From contig CM057147.1 of assembly GCA_029964075.1 (NCBI GenBank), positions 26,619,513-26,683,512 on the forward strand: 64,000 bases of DNA, read 5' to 3'. Within the stretch, counting starts at the first letter, position 1, and the number at the start of each line of letters is the position of its first letter. The notes under the pieces were generated by a model. The model saw only the letters and a list, made by a program, of their open reading frames with translations. It did not search any database and was not told where the DNA came from. The stretch comes from Patiria pectinifera (taxonomy: Eukaryota > Echinodermata > Asteroidea > Valvatida > Asterinidae). Both the position numbers and the translations under genes were made by a program. Of the stretch, positions 38,201 through 53,200 are shown piece by piece.

Positions 38201-41200
38201 TCCGAACCCAAAACGTGCAGCAACTCAGTTTAACAACATTTGCTATAACATTCCAATCCTCCAAATCCATTTGTTTCTGAAAATTGCAGCAAAAGCAAAT
38301 GTTGTACATTCCCTTTAATCCTATCCATCCTCGATCCTCGAAAATCCTCCAGGCGGTTTTGGAGGATTGAGGCTGAATGGCAAAAAAAGTGTCGGCTGAT
38401 TTTGGAGGATGCATTGGGTCGAGCTCGTAGGTTGTAACCAGCATTGTTTATGTCCAGCCATGCATAAATGAGCCGTGCATTACATGTATGCTCGACATAT
38501 CATCCGCACAGTGCTTCTGAATTTCATCGGCACTGTCTCATCCCAATAACAGTGCTTGTGGGAGGATTTGAAGGATTGAGGCATTGGTTACCCCTCCACA
38601 TAACGGATGATTTTGGAGGATTGAGGCTGAATCCAATTTGTACATGGTGGCAATTGGAGGATTTTGTAGGATTGATGGTTCCTAGCCAAAAGGGCCTAGG
38701 GGTTAGGGTTAATGTTCTTGCATGGAGTTTTTGTGGACTTGGAAAAGTCAACTCCGAGTTCATTGAAGATGTTTCATTCAGAAAAAAAAAACCTTTCCGA
38801 AATGAACTTTAACATGTAAATTAGACTAGGTGATAAAAAAAAATCAATTACATTATATACATGTAGATAAAATCATGGAGGAATTTGAACCAAGCCTATA
38901 TTACTGTACAAACATCTGTGACATACCGTACATGTAATAAGTATACTCGTTCATTTCAATAATGCACCCATGCACATCATTTTATGTTCAGTATGGCAGC
39001 ATGTACATGTACATGTATAAAGGTGTGTCTATAATCACTTGCATTGTATGTTCATGCGGATATAGGAAAGGAAACGTTTATTGCAAACTGCTGCTGTAGA
39101 TTACTGTACCGTACTCTTCAAATTTCTGTTATTTTTGAATTCTTATCTCATCCCTTTTTCTCTAAATTTGTTTTCTAATTGAAGATCTCATCTTAAATTT
39201 TCACCATAACCCCTTGGGTATATTTACAAGAAAGTATCCTGAATCCACCAAAATCCATCAATTTTGCCATACAAAAAATTTCGGTGGCCAGTGAGTCCAT
39301 CAGAATCCACCAGTTAGCCGGGAGTAAATCTGTTGAGATCCTGAATCTATCAAAGTCCCCCAACTGCTCAATATGGAGGTATCCTGAATCCATCAAAATC
39401 CTGCAGTACCACTAGGCTTACTGTCCTGAATCCATCAAAGTCTCCCAACTTTTTCAATTATGGTGGTATCCTGAATCCGCAGAAATCCCCCAAAACAGGG
39501 GTGTGGATTTTGATGGATTCAGGTACGTTAGAGTTAATGTGGAGATTTTTTTCACATATACCGTATAAAGAAATAGGATAATATTAAATTTGAAAAAAAA
39601 ATGAATGTGCTTTAAAATGTTTTACACGTAGAAGACCCTTTAAAATTTCAATCAGCACGGTGACTGATTACGAATGCCTCTGTTTGGATTAGGATTGTCT
39701 GCGTGTGTGGGCGTCCAGTTCCCAATTTGATGCTCCGGGATGTACACCTTTCCTTATCTTCATTTCTTTGGGAAATTTTTCCCTTCTGCCATGATTAATC
39801 GCTATGGCAACAGAGGAATCGATGCGTTCCAAAGAAAATCAAATTTTCCTTCGTGCTGATTGTAATCAAGCTTTTTTTTTTACTCCTGGGCCCACTCCCA
39901 TGCTACGTATTGTATAAACTCATTTTCATCTGCTGTGCTGTGTTATCTCACTGGGACGCCCCCCTCCCCTGCAAAGCCCTAAGCAAATTTTCCCTCTGAA
40001 AAAATCCAATCGATGATCGAGTTGAGCGACTTCAAAGAGAAGAGAAAACAAATCTCAGTCCAAATTTTTTTTATTTCATGTGGAAATCCAGAGAGGATTC
40101 TTGTAGAAATGTCACCGCGTCCCAAATCGACGTAGGTTGACAAAAATGCTTACCCGAGCGCCGCATATCCGCAAGGCAGGCTTAACCTAACATTGCTTCT
40201 AGTGGAGTATGTCCTGTCAAAGTAAATGTCAAGTCAAGTTTTATTGTCCTGGACTTGCGTAAATTCTTGACGTCTATAAATGTACACATGCTGTACATGT
40301 GTGGTTTGCAAGGGAAATATCGCCAGAGAATGTTAGTGTTTTGATCTAAAAAGTGCGCTGTCCGACAGCAGTACATGTACACTGCATACTGTGTATTAAA
40401 AATAATGCAAATTATTGATACATGCTTGGCTTCAAGAAAAAACTAGCTGGCCACATTGCAATTTTGTGTGGTTATTTCCCCAGACCCACTTGTCTGCATC
40501 TTAATTTTGATGTGAAATGCGTATTGCTCATATTGTGCCCGATGGAATAGCCACGCAAAATTTAACTACTGGTAGCAACTTTTCCCAAGCCCTATAGATA
40601 CGTAATGTTCTGACATGCATACCGTTTTTAAATTATTACATGTAGTTCACGTGAACATGTAAATATGGTTCATGTAAATATTGTACATGTTAGTTATTCA
40701 TATACATACATGCACATGTTACATCACTTGGGGTTTACATTTTTAAAGCTGTAAACTTTTTTTTTTATTTAATTTTTTTCTCCCAAAAATGTCACCATTC
40801 TGAAAATAAGTTTTCTGTTCTCTCTGTTACTGAAGTCTCAATCACAGTCTTTACAAACCAGTAAACAATTATTAATTTCCTCCCAAATCTATTGGTTTGG
40901 TTTGTTAAAGGGAATATACACGTACATCATTTGCTTTGCTGTAATTTTCAGAAATGGATGGAATTGGGGGGTTGGAAATATGCCATAATTTTACAGGATG
41001 CTTTAGACTGTCATTTACCAACATCCTATTAAGGTATTTCGCAAAAACTTGGTAGTTTTATTTTTCGATGTTTGCAAATGTTGTATATTCCCTTTAACAA
41101 TCACTGTACTTGTTACATGTCAATTACATGATATTATTTAAATAATCTGAATACTATTTAAATGACATAAATGATTTACTGGGTGTTACATTTCAAATTC

Positions 41201-44200
41201 AAAATTTATGTCTAATCTGTTTTTTCCATCTTTGTTCTATTTATAGCCTTTTTGATATGTGAGCTCTATAAATTACTTAACACTAAGTTCAAGTTGACAT
41301 ATTTGTCAAAACTGGAGCTGTGCACTCTAAGGATTGCCAGATGTGGAAATCAATGAAAACATGTCTTCAATGACCGTGCTGAATCTTCCCACCCCCCCCC
41401 CCCCCCGCCCAAAAAAAATGAAAACCAAGATAGAAAAATAAATCTCCATTTGGTCGATTCAATCAGTATTTTAAAGAGATTTCCCTCGGGGGAGAACACT
41501 GCTGACGATGATTTAGGAGGAGTTGGTTGAGGGTGCGAGTGAGAGAGAGAGAGATGGTGGTGACGTCAAAGTTAACGGTGTGGTATGTACCGGTAGATGA
41601 CGTTGGATAGTTAGTGCACTGATGTGATGTGCACTAACTACATGATGAAGAGTGTGTTTACATGTCTATGGAGAACACAGTGCTGCATTAAACAATTTAC
41701 ATGTAGAGTGCAAAGGTTTTAGATTCTCTAACACACTAATGCTTTTGAAAGTGTCTTGGGAACAACGCTGATTAAAGGCTGATTGAATGCCAATGCAAAT
41801 TTGCAGTGCGAAGCGTTTATGGCATTGCGTTGCTGCAATATGCGCCACGGTTGGAATGTCTTCAAATTTTCGATAATTTCGCAGCGTGAAATTTGTTGTG
41901 ATGTCACAAATGAAGTTTGCTTTCGCTTTCGGAATGAGTATGAGCGGGCCCACTAGATTATTACAAACCCTCCTTTTATTCGATCAGCCACAGACAGTCA
42001 AAATTCAATCCTGTTCATCTGCTATGTCTTTTACACTGGCTCGTCACCAACAGTCAGATCAATTCCTATAGGCACTTTGACAGTCAAATTCCATCAACAG
42101 ACAAAAACTGGTAGGCACAGCTGGCTCATCAATCTCCTACAATCAAAGCATAGCTATATCAAGTTTTATAACAATCACAGCCAGTCAATCCTGCTTTACG
42201 AAGGCATTGAGTACTCAACTGTTATAAAACAGTCACTTGATTTATTTTTGACTGCTGGGCTGGCTGTTGAAATTGCCAGCTAGAGAGGGAGGATTTAATG
42301 GTTATCTTCCTGATGACAATAATAGTAAATATCAAATCAGAAGATGGCATTGTCTTGCCTACAAGTACGTGTGTTTGCCCCTTAACACTGCCTAGGTAAA
42401 CATCTGGAATTCACCGCTGAAAGAGCTTGCGTCATTTGCACACTTGTTGTGAATGTGCATTGAATGTGCATTGAATGCATTAAACCCCAGGCATTATTGA
42501 CTCGAATAACATTTTATCCTTTGTTGCGTTGCGCACAAAGAGTAACTGCGCAAATCTGTAAATTGCAGTTCAGTTTCCACATGATTTCTACCCTTCTTGC
42601 AAGAGTAGAAAGCCTGTTATCTTTGTGTACCGACTCTATTTTGAGACACAACGCTGTTGGCCTGTTTGCTATATTTGTCCATCCTTTTGAAAGATTAAAA
42701 TCACTGAGCGCTGTGTTGACTGCTGATGCAGTGTTGCGCCACAGAATGTGGATTCTTGTTCAATATGGGGTTCTTCCTTAAAGGGAATATACAACATTTG
42801 CAAACATGAAAAAAAAACTACCAAATTATTATGAAATACCTGACTGGACTGTTAGGGAATGACAGTCGAAAGCATCCTGTAAAATCATGGCACCTGGCGT
42901 GCTGACATTTTCAAGAAAAGTAGTATTTTTGTATCAGTTTCCAACGCTGGTCGGCCGACCAGCATTGGAAAAACTTGGTTTTTTTTTCAAATACTGGCCC
43001 CAATTTCCCATATTTAGTTACTCCTGCAATGGATTACACACCTATGAACGGATACAAGCCAGCTAGACTGGTTCCCTGACCTTACATACTATGTACAATT
43101 CACCAAGGTCTACAAATTGCTCCGTTTCATCTTAAGTGGGGTCAGGGAACCAGACTACAGGAACATGATTGTTTTTCTTGGTTTTTCGAGCATCTACGAA
43201 CACAAAACTTCTTGACAAGTCAGTGTATAAACAATATTTGCTATGAAACACTAACCCCCCAAAATCCATCCATTTCTGAAAATTACAGCAAAAGCAAACG
43301 TTGTACATGTATATTCCATTTAAGCAGTGTTTTTTATTTTTTATCATAAGCACTGTTCACTCCTTGATGTTTGGGAGCTTTTATGAAAGATTCCCAATGT
43401 TGCTTTAATGGGACTCTAACCCCCGACCTCTGGCTTACATGTATTTAGTGCCAACATTTTATAGAAAGAAAACCCTCATGGTGGACTATACGCAAAACAG
43501 AATTCCGGGGTTAAAAAAAAAAAAGAAGAAAAAAAATCACTGTAAGAGCACAGACCGCCTACAGGAGCCTGTTTGCAAAGTGGCCAGGTGCTTACGGTTC
43601 TTTAAAGACCTCATTCAGTTTCCATGGTAACGGACAAGGCCGAGAGTTAATGACATTGAAGATGTGTGCTCGGAATGGATAATGGCGCATCAAATTGGCC
43701 GGGTTGTGTTTTCAGTTGGCAGTGAACAGTTGTTTTTTGGGGGCTTCAATTCCTGCAGTAAGCTTGGGGTATGTGACAGCGGGTCGCTGCTTGTATTATG
43801 AAGATTCGTGCTTTTGTGTAATATAAACATTTTAAGAACAGCAGATAGGTGATGGGATTGTGCCTTTGATGATACAAGCATGGCATTTAGCACACAGTCA
43901 GAATATGTCATGAGAAAGATATTTGGCTATAGGGCCATCGCAGATTTGTCCTTTGAAAAAACTTAGGTAGACTAACAAGCAATGGCAGCCATTTTGAAAG
44001 TTTTGAACATGGCTTATACATGTTATATTTCTACCTATATTTTTTCATAGGACAAATCTTGGATGGCCCTATAGCCAAATATTCTTTTTTAAGACAATAC
44101 TCTGACTGTGTGCCAGATGCCATGCTTGTATCATCAAAGGCACAATTCCCCCAAATATGTCCCTTATCTGCCCCACTATTATTTGCAATATTTGTATGGA

Positions 44201-47200
44201 ATCGGTAGTGAAAGGAGAGGGAAAAAATTGACTTGAATATGAAATAAAAATAGGAAAAAAAAGGGAACATGCATTTTTAAATTTCATAAATCTTGGTTAA
44301 AAGTGGATGTGTGTACAACTCATTTGTTTCTTGGTGCATGTATATGGAATCAGTAGTGAAGTGGGAGAAAAACAAATGAAAATTGACAAAAAGATGAATT
44401 AAAAATGCAGAAAAATGAGGGAATATGTTTCAGTTTGTTTTGTAGATTGGTGGTAAAATTTCAAAGCTGTCTTCGGGCCTTGCTACATACATGTAGTGTA
44501 CATGGCCTCAACAGTTTTGGACCAGAAATGAGCCAAAAGCTTAATATTGTACATGTAAACATGGACATGTACAAGTATGCAAATGTACATGTACGTGTGC
44601 AGTGCATTTACATTTATTTAGATGTCTCTAATGTCCAGACTACGCCGATGATTCCAGCTTTTTTTCTCTTCTACTGTAGCAAAGTGAAGCAACAACGTAA
44701 AGTGCATTTGTTTAATGAGTGTCTAAACCCTTGTTGAGATGGCTGTATTGCATTTTAATGACGTGGTCCCAAGTGACTGCTGGTAATTTTCATTCCGTTA
44801 AAATTAACCGAAGCGTGGCTTATTGACGCGTGCTTAATAAAAGGTTGGAAGGTCTGTAAGCTATTGCATTTGAAGTGAACATTTTTTAAAGATTTTTTGT
44901 TACAATATTTCAAAATTCTTCCTCTTAAACAAAATTAATAAATAAATAAAATTGTGGACCGAAAATACCATGAAAAGAAATTAATAAATAAAGCCATTTA
45001 AAAAAAACCAAATTAAAACAAAACAAAACAAAACAAAAGCAAAAGGCAAAAGCAAAAGACAAACACAAAAAACCTTCCATATAAAATTAGACATTAGTGA
45101 ACAAATACATGTCGAGAACATTGATCTATAATGAATGAGAGTTGAAAACATGATCTACATGTATGATGACTGATAAAGAAAAATAATCAATAATTGCATG
45201 TTCAAAAATTATGTCCAGTTGAATTGTGATGATTTTACCATAGATTCATAGATCAATAGTGAGTCATATTTAAATTATTGAATTCCTTTTTTTTTAAAGT
45301 GGTTTTTGGTTTTGTTTGTTATGATAATGAACATTACACACACACCACTTGTTTCCATATGTTCCTTTGTCACTCCATACAAGTACGTGCAAGCTGTGAA
45401 AGGAAAATTGGGTTTGTAAACTTGGTAACAAAACACTGTTGTTGAAACATGAAGTTCATGGCTGTACTATAGAGAGAGGCTGTGTTTTCGTTCTGGCTGG
45501 GCAAATATAATGGTTCTGCGACTGTCGCTGAATAAACCGCCTATTATTGGAACTGGTCCAAGGTTACGGTACATACACGTACATGTATTTCAGCCATCGG
45601 TTTCAGTCAAGAGAACAAGCGAAAGACCGGAAGAGGAAGAATTGTGTTTTAATACAGATAATTGGATTGCGAGGATTGGACACTGTCATGAGGGGGGAGG
45701 GGGGAGGGTTTTGCATGTGAACAATTTCCTATAGTACATGTACATGTAGGTACCGTGTAAGAAAGGTCAAAGGCAGCCGCAGGTTTCAAGGCTATGAGCT
45801 CAGAGCGCAAACAAGAGAGAGCGCTTTTTTTTTACCGCTTTCTAAAGCCCAGTGAATAGGACACACCGTGTGAATGTACTTATTCACGCACCAAAGATGT
45901 GCATAGGATTTATTTTATTCTGAATGCACAAAGCCATAGCATCTTTGAGTGAGTCAGACGTCATCGGAATCGAGTTCGAATTTCTCACCCAGTGGTCTCC
46001 CGCAACCCTCCCTTTCTTACCGTTGAGGGGGCACTTGTGCACGGAGCCCATGGACTCAGTGCGCAAGTACCCCCTCAGTTGGTTGAAAAGAGTGAGGTGG
46101 AATTCTTGTGCTTTAATGCTGTATGCATGGCACTCATGTAAAGATGATCTGTGCACAGCATTCATAATATATTAATTGTAAGAACAGGCATGACAGTTTT
46201 CTTATTTAATAGGATTTCCAACTTTTTCTCCTTTTCTTTCCTATTATTTTCTCCATTTGTAGCATTCTGTACTGTTGACATTACACTTTGGTTAGGGGTC
46301 TGCATGACACTTTGTTCTATTTTTTTCCTGAGAGTAAAATGTGTACGTTGCACCATATGTGAACAAACCAGTTGGCCCTTGCTGTGTGTACAACACACGA
46401 AGCTTTCGTTAACCCTAACCGCCCTGAATCCTCCAAAATCCTTTTTGCAAATTGGAGGATTTTGCAGGATTGAGGTTACATGGCAAAAGTGCGTTGCGGA
46501 TTTCGGAGTACGCACTGTGTCAAGGTCTTGGGCCGGACCTTGTGTTGTTTATGCTCAGCCATGCATAAATTTAGTCCTTGATTATACTTGAAATCCTCCG
46601 CACTGCTCCAGGATGTCACTGCCTCTGCCTCAGCCTATTGACAGTCATAGCCGGAGGATTTTGCAGGATTCAGGCAGTGGTCACCCCTCCATGGACCATA
46701 TTCAAGAAATAATGGAGGAATTTGCAGGATTGAGGCTATATGCTATTTTTTCATGTGGCCAATTGGAGGATTTTGCAGGATTGAGGCTACATCCTAGCAA
46801 AAAGGCCTAGGGAGTTAGGGTTAATGGTCGCGAAGCACCCTATACTGTTCGTACGCTTGGCCTGACTACATGTACCGGGTACATTGCACATGTACAGGAT
46901 GCCAGTATGACTCAAAGAGTTTAAAATTGTTGCATTCGTACAGTGTTTATGACACATGCAGCTTTTTGGGGGGTGGTGTGGGGGGTGCTGGTGCTTGGAA
47001 GCGTGCCAAAGGAAGGGGGTTATTTTAAAATGTCATTGGGGTAAGGCTGACAACAAGTGCCGCGTTGCTACTTCTACGTCTGGACTGATCACCGCATGTA
47101 TGTTGTTTGAAGTGACGGGGGGAAAATAATGCTCTGGGAAAGAGGAAGTCATTGTATTAATAGATCACATGTAGCCTGTGCGTTGGATCTTGATCCCTTA

Positions 47201-50200
47201 GACAGGAAGTCGGTGGGGTGATACTGCATTGTGGAACACTTGGCGAAACACCCACAGGACGACAAATGAGATCCGAAAGAGACACGGAAAAGCTTGGGCT
47301 TTTGTAAATTTGTCCAATAAGGGAAGAGTGCACAATAAGCCGTTTGCGAGTAACCTATGATACCCTTTGGGATTTACATTCGAAATACATCTGGTACGCT
47401 GACTGGCTCAGAATGCTTGGCACATTTTAACTTTGAATTCTCCAGATCAAAGACACTGTTGCTAATCACATGAGTTCAGGGCAAGCTCTTGCATAGTTAC
47501 GCAAGAGACGCTCAGCACCAATACGTTGTTCATCATGGGTGAGAATGGCACAAAGACACAAGACCATGCCTGCGCTAGGTTTGCTAGCATAAGGCTTGCC
47601 CCGAATCACGTGATATAGTTGCAGTCTCTTTGGTCGGGAGAATGCAAAGTTTAAACGTGCAAAGTCAGCGTTCCAGATAATATTCTAATTTAACTCGCAA
47701 ATGGCTTATTAAACAAGCGGTATGTGTGAGTTAGGGGTGATCTCCGAAGCACCTTGTAAAACCTCATATAACTTTAAGGCACGTACCCGTTTAATAGTAT
47801 TCACAATTCGGGCATCTATGTTTGTTCAGATATATGTCCATAGATTCTGTCTGAATCCCATAGGTAGGCTCTAGCTCAGGACCGGCATTCCAGAAGCCAA
47901 ATTTATGAACAGAGGTTAAAGGGAATAGAAGTTGAAGGAAAGACAAATGTAGGAGCATATTGTTTTTCCTTATGCAAATTTTTGTAATAATATAATTTAG
48001 GATGATGATTTACACGTATTTAGAACAAAAAAATATTAACAAAGGAATGAAATGTATTGTGCCTACTATTCAAGAAACTGTGAAGGTCGAAGTTACATGT
48101 ATAATTTGTAATGTGAATCAAAAGTTATAATAAGGGAAATAATGTGCGCTTGGCCAGTTAAAAAGAACAAAAAAACTGGCTAGCGGCTGGATGCGGATAA
48201 TGTCCCAAGCCAATGCAAGGGGACAATTCCAATGATTTTGTTCAACAAGTTTTCTTCATGTTTTGTGAAACAACCATCTGGCCATGTCTATGGTACATGT
48301 ACATGTATGTGCCTCGTAGTGCTATAATAAAGTACTGCGCGATGTGGCGCAGAACGCAGCGGTGTTTTACCAACAGTTTAAAACCACCCATGTGAGGGGC
48401 TCTCGACCAATAGGAATTGGTAAACTGTCTGAGGCATTTATGGTGTCAAATATACACATTCGAGAAAATATTTATATGTTTTGTTTATGCATTTATTTCC
48501 TTTTCTGCAGCACTAGCCATGGGTCTGTGCGTCACCATGATTGCGTTTGTCCGTCTACCAAGCCTCAAAGTCTCCACGTTACTCCTCACCGGTCTACTGG
48601 TCTACGATGTCTTTTGGGTCTTCTTCTCCACATACATATTTAATGCCAACGTCATGGTCAAAGTGGCCATGAGGCCCGCTAACAACCCAGTAAGTTTTTC
48701 TTTTAATTTCGTGTCCGTGGGTCTCGTTACTATTTTCTCTTTCTGTTGTTCACTGTAACTTTTGCAAGAGTTGTAATGCCAGTGATGTTGACAGTGTCTT
48801 GGCAATGGTTGTCAATTCTTTGAAGTCCCAAAAGCCTTCCAAAAGAAATTAACTGGAGTGGGGTTTGAACCTGCGACCTCCGGATTGCCGTTCCGGTGCT
48901 CTACTAGCTGAGCTATCCAGCCCTTTGTTGGCGGTTCCCCATTTTGTTAATGTCTTTGTTCAAGGGGTGCCTAGTCAGCTTCCCTTTGTGTTTTATTTGA
49001 AAAAAATGCATTGTAAATTGACAGACACAAAATTCTCGTTATGATGGAATTTTGCATCGGGGAAAGTAAACTTGAATATAAGGTGGTGCCCTTCACCGAA
49101 ATAATTTGATAAGCTGACCCTGGCAAGCGTGGTGGTTGAGTGATTAAGATATCTGCACTTGAAAGCAGAAGGTCATAGGTTCGAGTCAAAAACCAAGTAA
49201 GCTTGTGAGTTTTTCCCTCGCAAACTCAGACAGCACAGAGTAAAGGTTCAGGGTAAAATCCATTTTCCAGTCCTTCTGATTTGAAAATCACAGGGGTGTG
49301 GAAAAAGGCACATCTGGATTTTTCTAGGTGTGTGGTTTTTCTAGGTGTGTGATTTTCTAGGTGTGTGATTCTGTGGTTCAGGGAAATTCAGGGGTGCAAT
49401 TATTCGCACTTCTCCGGAAGCTTTTAGGCGTGTGATGGCGTGGGGGTGTGATCGCACGCCTCAAATCAGAAGGACTGATTTTCAAAAGAATCTGAAAAGA
49501 CAATACACCGTTTGGTTTTACTCCAGTTGAAGCTTGCATGATTAATGTACAGGTAGAGTAGGTTTTTAGTGAGTTCAAGTGTCGACACAAATATTTGAGA
49601 AAACACTGATAACTTGCTGTGCAGGTAGCCATTCTATCTTGCAATTAGAAATAACCGGCTCATAAAAACTCAACAATGTTAGTTTCACTGTTAGGTTTAG
49701 CTGTGCTGTATTTCAGCGGCCTTCAGAACAACTCAGGAAGGGTTTTTTTTGGGAAGGAAATATTCTCTTCCCTGTACAGGATTTTTTTTTTTTTTCATGA
49801 CCGTGTAGTTGTGGCTTGAGTCACGGCATTTCCTCACAGGAATATGTGACGGAGCGCTGTTACCTCATGTACGGTGTACTTGTTGGTCTTTCTGAACAAA
49901 ATGGGTTAAAAGTCAGGGGAAAAGGTATATTTTGTTATATGGGAAAGTCATCGGAAACTGCTTTCTTTGTCCCGGGAAAGGTAATTGAAATCAGTCCATT
50001 CCACCATGGAAGAGTTGCAAGAAACAGTCGACCCTGATATGGGGAAAAAACAAAGCAATGGTTACATTAAAATGCATTTTTTTCTTTGAAGTTGCCATTG
50101 ATCTGTGGTAAATTGTCTTAAATCTTGCTGTTTTGTAGCGGGGAAACTCATGGGAATCATTACATTTCGTTATGGAAAAGGTATGGAAAATGCACGGAAA

Positions 50201-53200
50201 TTTTAGGGAAGCTATTTCGTTGTGGGGAAATCATGTGAAAGTACATAATTTTGGCATGGAAAAGGCATAAGAAAAGTTTGTAAAAGGCATGGACTTTGTC
50301 ACAGAGAAATCACATATTTGTTTTTCAGGAGTGATTGTTGGAATCCTGAAGACTGCGGTGGTGCTAATGTTTACTCTCTTCCCGTTTGTTTTCCTCTCAG
50401 ATCGGTGTGGTTGCCAGGAAGCTGAACATGCCTGCCGTAGTCAAGGACGCTCCTCAGCTCTCCCTGCCCGGAAAACTCATCTTCCCTAGGTCAGTCCCGG
50501 AACACTAGGCACGCTGGATAGTGTTGGGAGCAAATCTTGCAGATATGCACAAATTACCAACGATACCAAAAACAAGAATGAAAAGAATGGTTTTGTACTT
50601 GGGTCAGTCGCAAGTGCTGTGAAACAGTGAATCACAAGTCCTTTCACAAGTCCAGTCATGAGTAAAAGATGAATACTGAAATGGGAATGCTTTTGTCACA
50701 GTTAAAGGTATAGTCCATCATTTGTTATTTGTGCATTTTGTTCATTTGAAGCAACAAAAGTGCTCAAAATCGAAAGAAGGGTGCTGAACAACTAACCTGA
50801 TAAAGTTTCAGCTCAGCTTCAGTCAAGTATATTTCGAGAAAAACAACATTCTAGGATCTCGATTTCAAATCAAATGTTGCTGAATCATGTTTTGAATTGG
50901 GCCTGAATTCAGCGTCCGAGACACGTTCTCACTAGCTGATTGCAGCTACGCGATGTCGCGCAACGATCCGACGAATTATAGCAACCGCGTGTGCGTTGTG
51001 TCAACGCTTGCGCGCGCTTCGCCGAATAAAAAAAACTACTAACGGAAATTTCCAACGGTGCTTCTTAAGACGCACCGTTGGAAAGACCTTCTTTCGTTGA
51101 TTTCTTCAAGATGACATTGCTTGCCAAAAAGAATTATTTTACAAGGAGTTTGGTCCCCATACTATCTTTCAACCAAGTATGTTTTTCATCAATAATTACG
51201 TCAGTTACTTTTTGGATAGCTGCAAATGATGGACTCTGGCTTTAATTGGAATAGTTGTGACTTGGAACTAGAGGACTTGTGATGGACTTGCACTACAAGA
51301 CTGCAAGAGAAGTGTAGTTCTAAGAAGAACCAGGGAAATTGTCTCGACGTTTCTGTCGGTATGCTCTTACTGTCCTCAGTAGATGGGAAAAGTCATGGTC
51401 GAAGAAACTGACTGGGGCATCCAGACAATAGACCTTGTGCGTTAAGGCGGAGTTAGAGGGCATGGTTTTGTATTTCCCAGTTAGGGATGAGTAAACCTTT
51501 CACCTGTTCATTGTAACAAACTTTACGAATACCTGCTTGAGATACCTACAACGCATCTGGTCTATATCTGTGGTTTTTCTCAGAACATTACTTCATGTGT
51601 TTCTCTTTCAGAGTTAGTCACTTCCAAGGTTTATATGCAATATCACTCCCAAGTTGGACTCTGAACCGTTCAAAGCCTTACAACACATTCACAGTCGTTG
51701 ATGACCAATGAATCAATGACTGATGATATCAGTCACCATTGAATAACTTATCAGTAATTGTAGTCATATATTACATTATCGAATTGAATTCTATGGCTGG
51801 GTAATTTCATTATTACTGATAAGATTAAGAATGAACCAGATTCTTTTTTTTCTCTCTGAAAGTGAAATTACCCGTACCAGTGTGTGTAAACGTCACTCTC
51901 GGTTCCGGGAAACTGATACGATGAGGAAAACAAAACAAAACATGCTTGTTGGTCCAACAGAGAAATTTCAAATTGGCACTGAAGCTGAGGTCCCCGGTGC
52001 CGACGTTTATTGAGAGGATAAAAAAAAAGGTCCTCACTTCATATATGATGGCTTAGCAACTAAGATCCTCGGTTTCAATGCTAGTTTAAAATGTGTCTAT
52101 TCGACACAGATTTTTTTCTTTCCTTTTTTTTTGTGGAGGAGGAGGGGTGGGGGAACATTCTTATCCAAAAATGGATGTATTTAGTTCAAAAGGTTACAGC
52201 TTAATTAATCAAATGATCTAAAGCCCGCCGCACACCTTTCCGATTTTAATGGTTCACCGGATCATCGGGCCATCGGACGTACAGATCAGAGAGGTCTGCA
52301 CCGAAAAATCGGACTGATCTGACCGTACACCCGCATCCAATTTCACCGGATGCGATATTTATGTTAACCAATCAGATTTATGAAGGACGTCACATGATTC
52401 AAAATTGACGGCTGCCATTTTGTCATCATGTGACTGATCATCATGTGAGTGATTATAGAACGGAATCAGCTATGTGTGCGGGGTATCTTTGCGGTCTCCA
52501 CAACAGTGAAAAAAAACGTACCGGTGATCCGGTGATCCAGTGAATGGGAAAGGTGTGTGGGTTTAAAGATAGTTTTGAGTTTTACTGGTTTTTGGGTTTG
52601 TTTTTATCTCTTGCAAGAGCAAAGATGAATTGTTTTCATGGACATTGTTCATGTATGCTCAGGGTTTAGGCAAGTTTGCTAACTCCCCCCCCCCCCCAAA
52701 AAAAAGAGAAGAAGTGAGACTAGGGTAAAAGTTCTAAGTGAAAAAGGAAACACAAACTTTTTTGATGATGGCCTCCAGGGACGAGCGACACAATAATCAA
52801 ATTTCTGAAACCACACTTCGTGTAGCAACATCAAAAATTGTTATCGACAGTAATTTGCAGTTTCAGTCTCTTACAACCAGGATCTTAATTATAAACTGTT
52901 TTATTTTTTTCCCAACCCTTGTCTGCCGCAAGTCTCTGGAGGCCGTGTGGTGATTACTGGCCCAGCTATTACAGCGTGATCAGAGACGCTTTATTACCCG
53001 TCCTCTGTCACTTGGAAATAATTTCATGTCGGATAGTATTGCAAGGAGGGAGTCCCGTTGTCTGATAAGGCTGTCACGAGGAGAACATGGTGCAGTTAAC
53101 TGGACTAAATTGCCGTTTGTAGATGAGGACTCGCATCATGAGCAGATGTTAAATTTGTAGTAATGTTGGGCTGTGAATTGGATTTGAAACTTCATGACAT

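Larger units (their letters stand above)
34246..48510 (+). other. SPPL3: SPPL3 intron 6
   Basis: At 14.3 kb this is the longest intron; donor GTAAGT, acceptor TTCTGCAG. Besides the listed repeats (34830, 36040, 36964, 37801, 38319, 39192, 40909, 41968, 42782, 43854, 44998, 46413) I see no exon-like sequence. Roughly 46830-48500 holds nothing recognisable. Confidence 0.85.
48690..50400 (+). other. SPPL3: SPPL3 intron 7
   Basis: 1.7 kb. It contains a minus-strand tRNA-like sequence, a tRNA-Ser-like remnant, a 211-bp MITE and, around 49900-50290, loose GGGAAA/CATGGAAAA words like those near 7385-7480 and 8000-8090. Confidence 0.85.

Noticed and set aside
46151..46591. 146-codon plus-strand frame
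   Set aside because: Runs into the piggyBac-like MITE and has no recognisable domain; the antisense frame is of similar length.
48851..48922. Functional tRNA-Ala gene
   Set aside because: C instead of T before the anticodon and mismatches in the T stem. Kept only as a tRNA-like sequence.
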